Shown: piece by piece, positions 25,367 through 32,508 of the stretch
How positions within the stretch are numbered: position 1 is the first letter of the stretch
Layout of the letters: every line of letters begins with the position of its first letter
Source: Haliscomenobacter sp033763495
Lineage (GTDB): Bacteria; Bacteroidota; Bacteroidia; Chitinophagales; Saprospiraceae
DNA length: 64,000 nt
Reading direction: 5' to 3'
Assembly: GCF_033763495.1 (NCBI RefSeq)
Contig: NZ_JANRKL010000148.1
Location: 98,076 to 162,075 of the forward strand
The notes under the pieces: model-generated
Database searches by the model: none
What the model was told of the DNA's origin: nothing
What the model saw: the letters and a program-made list of their open reading frames with translations, nothing else
Translations under genes and position numbers: made by a program

Positions 25367-27748
25367 ATGCGTCCCCAAATTCTGTTGTTACTCTGCCTGC
25401 CGCTGTGGCTGTGCGGACAAACTGCGCCTATTGGCTATTATCCTTTTGAAGGCAGTGCCGAGGATAAAAGCAGTCTGCGCAATGATGCCCAGATTTTTGG
25501 CAATCCCCGCTGTGTACCAGGGATTAAAGGCTCCGCCTATCAACTGGATGGCAACGACTACTTTGAAGTGCCCAATGTACCGGACATCAACGACCTCACG
25601 TCCGAGTTTACTTTTGCCTGTTGGGTGTTTCCAACGGCTACCAGCGGCAATACGGTTTCGATCATCACCAAATCCAATTCTAATTCTTTGAACACCCCTT
25701 TTAACATGGCTTATCAGGGCGGCAGTTTGATTCCATATGTGCGCTACACCCAACCTGGACTATTTGCCAATGCAACCCAGGTTTTTGTGAACCAGGCGCC
25801 TTTTGCGGTTAAACTCAATGAATGGAATTTTGTGGTTTGGCGCTTCAATCGAGGCAAACTGGACATCTTTTTGAACGGCAATTTAGTGGCCAGTGTTACC
25901 TTGCCGTTCACTGCGGTACGCCAAAACAATGCTCCATTGGTAGTTGGCCACGATGAACCAGGCGCCGAAGAATTTTTTATCGGGATCATCGACGAACTTT
26001 ACATTTACAACAAAGCTGTATCGGACCAGGACTTACTGGATTTATACAACTCCTATACCTTGCCGGAAAAAATAGCCAAACCAGTCAGTATTTGCGACGG
26101 CGAAGTGTACCGTAAGCGCAGCGTTGCCGGTTTTTATGCCGACACCATTAGGACCGCCAGAGGATGTGATAGTGTGAGTTATTTTCAACTTTCGGTAAAT
26201 CCCAGTCCGCGCTTCACCATTGATACGGCCATTTGTAATGGTCAAAGCGCCTTTGGCTATACCTATACAAATACCTATTTTGACACTTTTCAAACCCGTT
26301 TGGGCTGTGATAGCATTCGGACCATCAACTTGAAAGTATTGCCCCATACCGCTTCAAATATCATCAGGGGAATTTGCGCCGGACAGTCCTTTGAGGGCTA
26401 CACTACCGCTGGTACTTATGTGGATGTATTAAGAAACGCCGTAGGTTGTGATAGTGTGCGTACCATTCAATTGTTGGTTTTTAGGCCCGATACTACACTT
26501 ATTGAACAAAGCATTTGTGCGGGTGAATCTTTTTTGGGTTATACGGGTACAGGTATTTATCAGGATACATTCAGAAACTTTCGAGGCTGCGACAGTTTGC
26601 GCATTGTGCGCCTGACGGTACTTAGGCCAGATACTACCCAGGAAACGATGCAAATTTGCTCGGGTAAAAGTTTTGGAGGCTACAGCAGTTCAGGAACCTA
26701 TACGAATAGTTATCAAGGCAGTGATGGATGTGACAGTGTTCACATTTTACGCCTAACTGTTTTGCCTCCGCTTAGCTCCGCAACAACCTCAAATATTTGC
26801 TCTGGCCAGGCTTTTGAAGGGTATTCCCGCAGCGGGATTTATCGCGATACCTTTCAAACCGGTTCAGGTTGTGATAGCATCCGAACCTTGACCCTTACCG
26901 TGTCTCCACCCCTAAGTGCTCAGCGTCTGGAGAGTATTTGTGCTGGCGAAATTTTTGAAAGGTATACGCGTAGTGGAATTTACCGTGATACTTTTAAAAC
27001 GGTAAAGGGTTGTGACAGCATTCGGGTGCTGCAACTGGCCGTTTTACCCCCTGTAAGCCGAAGTGTCAATGCGAGTATTTGCCCGGGGGAAGTAGTAGAA
27101 GGTTATAGCCAACCAGGTACTTATGTGGATACCCTGGTATCGATGATTGGCTGTGATAGTGTGCGCACTTTGGTATTGAGAGCCACCGATGCCAAAAGAT
27201 TCAGTTTGACCAAACGGATTTGTGCGGGCGAATCTTTTCTGGGATACAAAGTTACAGGGACTTATATCGATACCCTTCGTGCTGGAGGTGCAGGTTGCGA
27301 CAGTATTCGCACCTTACTGCTTACCGTAAACGCCAAAGCTGAAAATACCCGCGAAGTGAACATTTGTGCCGGTGGGAATTTTGAAGGATTTACCCAATCA
27401 GGGACCTATTCCAAAACCATTCAGCGCCCGGGTCTGTGCGATAGCACCTACACGCTTAAACTCAATGTTGGAGCCGTTTTTGTGCCCAATGCTTTTTCTC
27501 CAAACGGAGACCGCATCAACGATTCATTCAAAATTATGGCAGATGCAGGTAGCGAATTGAAGGTGCTCCGCTTTTTTATCAGGGACCGCTATGGTAGCTT
27601 GGTCTTTCAAGGCACAGACTTGAGCAGTGAATGGGATGGTACAGTCCGTGGTCAAAAAGCCAATATTGGGGTGTATTTTTATGCCATTGAACTGGAATGT
27701 GGCGGTAAAAGGTCGGTTTTGAATGGGGGAGTGCATTTGCTTAGGTGA
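25367..27748 (+). CDS. Secreted LamG protein with ten Cys repeats and T9SS type B tail
   Basis: This 793-residue protein has a signal peptide (MRPQILLLLCLPLWLCG) and a LamG/concanavalin-like domain (about 25-225) ending FFIGIIDELYIYNKA. It then has ten tandem repeats of about 47 residues, each with an ICxG motif and a GCDSxR motif 20-25 residues later, giving two Cys per unit (one unit has LCDS). The last 85 residues are the gliding-motility/CHU_C domain (AFSPNGDRINDSFKI ... IGVYFYAIEL), the type B signal for type IX secretion. It is likely a surface adhesin. I chose ATG 25367 because it gives a proper signal peptide. Confidence 0.88.
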   Translation: MRPQILLLLCLPLWLCGQTAPIGYYPFEGSAEDKSSLRNDAQIFGNPRCVPGIKGSAYQLDGNDYFEVPNVPDINDLTSEFTFACWVFPTATSGNTVSIITKSNSNSLNTPFNMAYQGGSLIPYVRYTQPGLFANATQVFVNQAPFAVKLNEWNFVVWRFNRGKLDIFLNGNLVASVTLPFTAVRQNNAPLVVGHDEPGAEEFFIGIIDELYIYNKAVSDQDLLDLYNSYTLPEKIAKPVSICDGEVYRKRSVAGFYADTIRTARGCDSVSYFQLSVNPSPRFTIDTAICNGQSAFGYTYTNTYFDTFQTRLGCDSIRTINLKVLPHTASNIIRGICAGQSFEGYTTAGTYVDVLRNAVGCDSVRTIQLLVFRPDTTLIEQSICAGESFLGYTGTGIYQDTFRNFRGCDSLRIVRLTVLRPDTTQETMQICSGKSFGGYSSSGTYTNSYQGSDGCDSVHILRLTVLPPLSSATTSNICSGQAFEGYSRSGIYRDTFQTGSGCDSIRTLTLTVSPPLSAQRLESICAGEIFERYTRSGIYRDTFKTVKGCDSIRVLQLAVLPPVSRSVNASICPGEVVEGYSQPGTYVDTLVSMIGCDSVRTLVLRATDAKRFSLTKRICAGESFLGYKVTGTYIDTLRAGGAGCDSIRTLLLTVNAKAENTREVNICAGGNFEGFTQSGTYSKTIQRPGLCDSTYTLKLNVGAVFVPNAFSPNGDRINDSFKIMADAGSELKVLRFFIRDRYGSLVFQGTDLSSEWDGTVRGQKANIGVYFYAIELECGGKRSVLNGGVHLLR

Positions 27749-27750
27749 GT

Positions 27751-27800
27751 GAAAAGCGAATAGTGAAAGTGTTTGTGCAAAAAATCACTATTCGCTTTTC
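27751..27800. terminator. Bidirectional terminator between convergent T9SS cargo genes
   Basis: A perfect 16-bp inverted repeat (GAAAAGCGAATAGTGA at 27751-27766 with 27785-27800) surrounds an 18-nt loop. It lies 2 bp after the stop at 27748 and 4 bp before the opposing stop at 27804. There is a short A-run inside the loop but no long T-run. Confidence 0.65.
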
Positions 27801-27803
27801 GTT

Positions 27804-29471
27804 CTATTGTTTTACCACACTTACTGCCTTACTACTTCCCTCAACACACTGCACTTGCACCCAATATTGGCCTTTGGGCCAATTTTCACCAATCTGGATT
27901 TGGCCGTTTCCGGGCAACAAGGGATATTTTTCAAGGACTGTACCGAGGGAATTGTACACCCTCAGTTCCGCCGCGTATCCTTGGTTTTGCCAAGTGTAGT
28001 TCAGGCGTAAAGACTCGTAAAATGGGTTGGGGCTGGCAAGGAGCTGTAAGGGCAATTGTTTGATGTTCTTGAGGCTGGTGGTAAAGCCATCTGGACGCAA
28101 TTTTACATTTTGAATGTTCACTTTCCCGTTGGTAAAAACGACGGAAAGGGTATCAGGTTGATAACCTTCCTTGTAATAGACAACCTGGTAAGTGCCACTC
28201 TGGGCAATGCCTGTAGCGTATTCTCCAGAGGTTTTGGAATATTCCAGGTTAACCTGTGGCGCTAATATTTTTACTTCTACTTCTGTCACCGGGTTGTTGG
28301 TGCGGGCGTCGGTAATCAAACCCTCTAGGAAGCAGGCTTTTTGGTAGTTGGGCTTGAACACCCACAAACCACTTTGAATATCCGAGGCAATCAACAAACC
28401 ACTGGGAAAATAGGGATAGATGCCCCAAACCCCGGCAAATCCACCATCGGGGCCAGGGTAGGTATCGTAACTGCCAACTTCAACGAGGTTGCTCGGGCGA
28501 CTGGCATCCACAATTTTTACCCCATCGGTATAATAGGCTGTAGGTAAAAAGCCCTTCAGGTAATGGGTATTGTGCGGAACTACCCCACGCCCCCGCGTAG
28601 CAGCCGCGGTGAAAACGTCCAGCAATTCGATGTTGTTGAGGTCGCTCACCTTGTAGGCATCGATACTGGCGTTGAGGCGTTCATCGGTGGTAAACAGGTA
28701 TTTGCCATCGTCGGACAACCAACAGTTGTGCGTAAAGCGTGAGGTGGTGGTGATGGAGTTCAGAAGCACAGGGTTGGCCTTGTTTTTGACGTCCAGAATG
28801 TTGACCCTGCCACTGTAGATGTCGGAACTCCATACCGTATCCCCTCGGGTGAAGTTGTCGTGAGAATAGAGGCCTGTTTTGACCGCCCCCAGGTATTTTG
28901 GCGATTCCGGGTTTGCCTTGAGGTCATACATCACCACAGCGCCATTGTTTACATTGCAACCTGAGAGGTACATCACCCCATTTTCATCAATCCAGATGGT
29001 ATGGCATCGTTCGACCAATCCGGGCATGAGGGGATCAATCGGAGCCTGGGGTTTGATGAGTTTCCAGGTGATGGCGTCCGGTGCATTTTTCATGTTGATG
29101 ACCAGCAATCCATCGGGCACATTGTCAATGGTGACGTAGACGTAATCTTTGTAGGATTTCATTTCGCGCCAAATGCTGCGGGAACCGGGAATGAAGGCTA
29201 CTTTTTTAGGCTTTTTGGGGTCCGTCAACAAATAAATGGCCGTGCCAATGCGGGTTCCCAAAACGGCGTATTCGCGCCCCTGTCCATCTACATAGCCCCA
29301 TATGGCACTGTAAAGATCGGTAGGGTATTCATTGACATTGGCCTGGAGTTCCAGGTTGAAGTTGGGTTGTTGGGATTGGGCCAAGCCTTGGGGCGAACCC
29401 CCAATCATTGCCCCAGTACACAGCAAAAAAGCAATTAGAATGTGGTACAGCGGGTATTTCATGTGTATCAT
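27804..29471 (-). CDS. LVIVD/choice-of-anchor B protein with T9SS type A tail
   Basis: This 555-residue secreted protein has a signal peptide ending GLAQSQQ. A beta-propeller-like region of LVIVD-type repeats follows (for example LLVINMKNAPDAITWKLIK and VNILDVKNKANPVLLNSIT), then a carboxypeptidase-regulatory-like Ig domain (ACFLEGLITDARTNNPVTEV). The C-terminal type IX sorting domain reads LLASPNPFYESLRL ... WPKGQYWVQV. This matches the choice-of-anchor B family. The start overlaps the YigZ stop by 4 bp (ATGA), so translation is coupled, which supports ATG 29471. Confidence 0.88.
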   Translation of the reverse strand: MIHMKYPLYHILIAFLLCTGAMIGGSPQGLAQSQQPNFNLELQANVNEYPTDLYSAIWGYVDGQGREYAVLGTRIGTAIYLLTDPKKPKKVAFIPGSRSIWREMKSYKDYVYVTIDNVPDGLLVINMKNAPDAITWKLIKPQAPIDPLMPGLVERCHTIWIDENGVMYLSGCNVNNGAVVMYDLKANPESPKYLGAVKTGLYSHDNFTRGDTVWSSDIYSGRVNILDVKNKANPVLLNSITTTSRFTHNCWLSDDGKYLFTTDERLNASIDAYKVSDLNNIELLDVFTAAATRGRGVVPHNTHYLKGFLPTAYYTDGVKIVDASRPSNLVEVGSYDTYPGPDGGFAGVWGIYPYFPSGLLIASDIQSGLWVFKPNYQKACFLEGLITDARTNNPVTEVEVKILAPQVNLEYSKTSGEYATGIAQSGTYQVVYYKEGYQPDTLSVVFTNGKVNIQNVKLRPDGFTTSLKNIKQLPLQLLASPNPFYESLRLNYTWQNQGYAAELRVYNSLGTVLEKYPLLPGNGQIQIGENWPKGQYWVQVQCVEGSSKAVSVVKQ

Positions 29472-30115
29472 TTTATTTGTTCAATTTCCAGCCCTGCTAC
29501 ATTTTCAAGGTCAAGGGCTTCTTCCAGGCGCAGCCCAGCTACCCAGGCTTTGAGTTTAAAGAGGCTGTCTTTTACCTCACTTTTGGGAATGGCAATGGTG
29601 ACCTTGCCCAAGTCCCCAAAATCCTGCTCCAGCATGGGTAAGCCCAGTTTTTTAATGGCATTCATCACATCACTCATGATGGCATAATCGAAGGTGAGGC
29701 GGTAAAAATCTTCCACCGTTTTTTCAATGATCTCGGCTTTCTCCAGGGCGTCGGCTGCACAAAGGCGATAAGCGTTGATAAGTCCGGAAGTGCCTAGCAA
29801 GGTGCCGCCAAAATAGCGCACCACCACTATGAAGACATTGGTTAGGCCAAAACTGTCGATTTGGCCCAGGATAGGTCGGCCAGCGGTGCCGCTGGGCTCT
29901 CCGTCATCGTTGGCGCGGTAATTGTTTTTGTCCAAACCCAATCGAAAGGCAAAACAATGATGAGTAGCCTTGGGGTGTTCCTTGCGGATGGTCTCCAGGA
30001 GGGGTGGCCAGTCTAGTTCCGAAGATATAGGATAGGCATAGGCAATGAATTTACTGCCCCGATCTCTGAATTCACCTACACTTGCCTCCTTAATCGTCAA
30101 ATACTCATCACTCAT
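29468..30115 (-). CDS. yigZ: YigZ/IMPACT-family protein
   Basis: This 215-residue protein has the UPF0029/IMPACT N-domain with EFRDRGSKFIAYAYPI, the conserved HPKATHHCFAFRLG and DDGEPSGTAGRPIL segments, and YFGGTLLGTSGLINAY. A C-terminal ferredoxin-like domain (DUF1949-type) fills the remainder. Relatives bind ribosomes or translation factors, and the role in bacteria is unsettled. ATG 30115 is preferred over a GTG two codons upstream. It is coupled to the secreted LVIVD gene by a 4-bp overlap. Confidence 0.93.
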   Translation of the reverse strand: MSDEYLTIKEASVGEFRDRGSKFIAYAYPISSELDWPPLLETIRKEHPKATHHCFAFRLGLDKNNYRANDDGEPSGTAGRPILGQIDSFGLTNVFIVVVRYFGGTLLGTSGLINAYRLCAADALEKAEIIEKTVEDFYRLTFDYAIMSDVMNAIKKLGLPMLEQDFGDLGKVTIAIPKSEVKDSLFKLKAWVAGLRLEEALDLENVAGLEIEQIK

Positions 30116-30334
30116 TTCCACTACGCATAAAGTCTATTGTCAAATATTTACAAGCTGTTAACAGGCATTCTCAGCGCCTCTGTTGATCTTTGTAACGCAT
30201 AAACCTGTGATCAGTGTTTAAACGAGGTAGCACTATTCGTGTCAATTAAACGTCGATTCCCAAAACAGCAAGCAGATCAATGGTTTCAATTTACTGCATT
30301 TGTTTACTTTTGTGCCGGAAAACCATCAAGTACA

Positions 30335-30904
30335 ATGGATACTTTAGCACAGTATGATGCCGTAATGGCGAAATGTAAGGAGATTTTTTTGAAAAAAACG
30401 CGGGATTATGGCACCGCGTGGCGGATTTTGCGCCCCACCTCGCTAACGGATCAACTGTACATCAAGGCCAAACGTATTCGCAATCTGGAGGAAACTAAAA
30501 CCCAAAAAATTGCCGACTCCATTGATTCTGAATACCAGGGCATCATCAATTACGCCATCATGGCGCTGATTCAACTGGAGCTAGACGAAGCGGCACTTCG
30601 GCCTGGCTCAGTGACCGCCGGATTGGAATTGGAAGCCAGCAAGGTGGAAACCCTATACGACGCGCAAACTCAGGTTATTCGGGATTTATTGGCGCTCAAA
30701 AACCACGACTACGGAGAGGCCTGGCGCGATATGCGCATGAGCTCTTTTACAGATATGATTCTGATGAAGTTGTTGCGCATCAAACAAATCGAAGAAAACG
30801 AGGGAAAAACCCTGATTTCAGAAGGTTTAGATGCCAATTATCAGGATATTGTGAATTATGCGGTATTTGCATTGATTAAAAAGGTTGAGGAGTTGAGGAG
30901 TTGA
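30335..30904 (+). CDS. DUF1599 protein with two tandem domains
   Basis: This 189-residue cytoplasmic protein contains two similar halves: KTRDYGTAWRILRPTSLTDQ...YQGIINYAIMALIQLE (about 15-85) and KNHDYGEAWRDMRMSSFTDM...YQDIVNYAVFALIKK (about 110-185). Each matches DUF1599, whose fold is thought to be related to nucleotide pyrophosphatases, although no activity is proven. I used ATG 30335. The last codons (VEELRS) lie inside an intergenic palindrome. It is followed by the BT_3928-family gene 73 bp later, a common pairing in Bacteroidota. Confidence 0.9.
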   Translation: MDTLAQYDAVMAKCKEIFLKKTRDYGTAWRILRPTSLTDQLYIKAKRIRNLEETKTQKIADSIDSEYQGIINYAIMALIQLELDEAALRPGSVTAGLELEASKVETLYDAQTQVIRDLLALKNHDYGEAWRDMRMSSFTDMILMKLLRIKQIEENEGKTLISEGLDANYQDIVNYAVFALIKKVEELRS

Positions 30905-30966
30905 GATCGGCACTTCGACTTCGCTCATTGACCGATCTCAACTCCTCAACTTCTCAACTCCTCAAC
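30884..30966. repeat. Palindrome overlapping the DUF1599 stop codon
   Basis: A 27-bp arm (30884-30910) built from GTTGAGGA units pairs with 30932-30958 with one mismatch; the right arm continues to 30966. The DUF1599 stop codon (30902-30904) lies inside the left arm. The stem may attenuate read-through into the BT_3928 gene. Confidence 0.7.
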
Positions 30967-30977
30967 TACAAACAACC

Positions 30978-32435
30978 ATGACCATTTTTACCCTCGTCCT
31001 TTACGTCGCCATTGTAGCGGCAGTGTTTACCGGGATTACCCACTTTGTTTTGAAAAAAGTGAACAATCTTTTGGTAAGCTTTTTGCAACACTTTTGTGGC
31101 GCTCTTTTTGTGTTCTCGGGTTTCGTCAAGGCCATTGACCCACTGGGCACAGCATACAAGATGGAGCAGTATTTTGCCAAATTCGAAAGCACCTTTGAAA
31201 GCACCTGGTTCTCGTTTATTGCACCCTTGTTTCCCTTGTTGACCAAATATGTCAATGGTTTTTCGGTGTTTATGATCGTTTTTGAGATTCTTCTGGGTGT
31301 CATGTTGATCATCGGTTCCAGCCGCCGGTTTACCGCCTGGGCTTTTTTCCTGCTGGTGTTGTTTTTCACCTTCCTGACCGGGTTCACTTATTTGACTGGC
31401 TATGTATCTCCCGACGTCAATTTCTTTGCCTTTGGCAAATGGGGACCATATGTAGAAACCAATATGCAGGTAACCGATTGTGGTTGTTTTGGTGACTTTT
31501 TGAAATTGAAACCCAAAGTTTCTTTCTTCAAAGACCTCTTCCTGATGATTCCGGCGATCATTTTTATCGCAAGAGCCAGCAAGATGCACCAGTTGTTTAC
31601 CCTGCCGACGCGCAGCATTTTGAATGCAGCAACGGTTGTGGGGATTACCTTGTACTGCTTCAATAACTACATTTGGGACATTCCTGCGATCAACTTCCGA
31701 CCTTTTAAACCGGGCGTAGATGTGGTGAAACAAAAAGAAGCGGAAGAAAAGGCCTTGCAAGAGGTAAAAATCCTGGCTTATCGCCTAACTGATAAAAAGA
31801 CCAAAGAGGTCATCGAAGTGCCATACGAGCAATTCCTAAAGGAGTTGGACAAATATCCTGGCGAGAAATACGAATTTGATCAGGTAAAATCCGAACCCGC
31901 TATCCCGATCACCAAAATCAACGATTTCGACCTGACTGGCCCTGATGGCAGCAGCGTAACGGAAGACTGGAAAGGCATCAAAGGCTACCACTTTATGATT
32001 GTAGCGTACAAACTCTATGGTGAGGAGTCTGGGACCAAAACGGAAACGGTTCAGGACACCCTTTTCAAAATGGGACCGGATTCGACCAAAGTAGTGGATT
32101 CTATCGCAACGCGCAACATTACCCACAAGTTGTATACCTGGGATGAGCATTATGTAGCCAAGTGGAAAAAACTGGTAGCCGAAATGACCAAAGCAAAAGA
32201 AGCTGGTGCTACAGTGTATGCCATCACTAGCCCTTATGACCCAGCGATGATCGATGCATTTAAGGAAAAAACAGGCTTCAACTTTCTGACGCTGCGTGCT
32301 GACGATATCTTGTTGAAGACGATTATTCGTTCTAATCCAGGGGTACTGTTGTTCAAGGATGGAACGATTGTGGAAGATTGGCACATCCGGAAATTACCGA
32401 GTTTCGAAGAGGTGAAGGCGAAGTATATGAAATAA
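30978..32435 (+). CDS. BT_3928-family DoxX/MauE-like membrane protein
   Basis: This 485-residue protein starts with about five transmembrane helices of DoxX/MauE type (FCGALFVFSGFVKAIDPLGTA, then FEILLGVMLIIGSSRRFTAW and DCGCFGDFLKLKP, with a CGC motif). A large soluble domain of about 250 residues follows, thioredoxin-like in arrangement but without a visible CxxC. BT_3928-type proteins are widespread in Bacteroidota next to DUF1599. A role in redox or respiratory-chain support is suspected, not shown. It ends in a strong two-way terminator. Confidence 0.85.
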   Translation: MTIFTLVLYVAIVAAVFTGITHFVLKKVNNLLVSFLQHFCGALFVFSGFVKAIDPLGTAYKMEQYFAKFESTFESTWFSFIAPLFPLLTKYVNGFSVFMIVFEILLGVMLIIGSSRRFTAWAFFLLVLFFTFLTGFTYLTGYVSPDVNFFAFGKWGPYVETNMQVTDCGCFGDFLKLKPKVSFFKDLFLMIPAIIFIARASKMHQLFTLPTRSILNAATVVGITLYCFNNYIWDIPAINFRPFKPGVDVVKQKEAEEKALQEVKILAYRLTDKKTKEVIEVPYEQFLKELDKYPGEKYEFDQVKSEPAIPITKINDFDLTGPDGSSVTEDWKGIKGYHFMIVAYKLYGEESGTKTETVQDTLFKMGPDSTKVVDSIATRNITHKLYTWDEHYVAKWKKLVAEMTKAKEAGATVYAITSPYDPAMIDAFKEKTGFNFLTLRADDILLKTIIRSNPGVLLFKDGTIVEDWHIRKLPSFEEVKAKYMK

Positions 32436-32450
32436 AATAGATTTGCATAA

Positions 32451-32491
32451 AAAAAAGGGGTGCGCAGATAAATTCTGTGTACCCCTTTTTT
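32451..32491. terminator. Bidirectional intrinsic terminator
   Basis: AAAAAAGGGGT (32451-32461) pairs with ACCCCTTTTTT (32481-32491), with further pairing inside (CGCAGA with TCTGTG). It has an A-run on one side and a T-run on the other, as expected for a shared terminator of the convergent genes ending at 32435 and 32509. Confidence 0.9.
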
Positions 32492-32508
32492 ATTCCAATC
32501 AATTTTAC

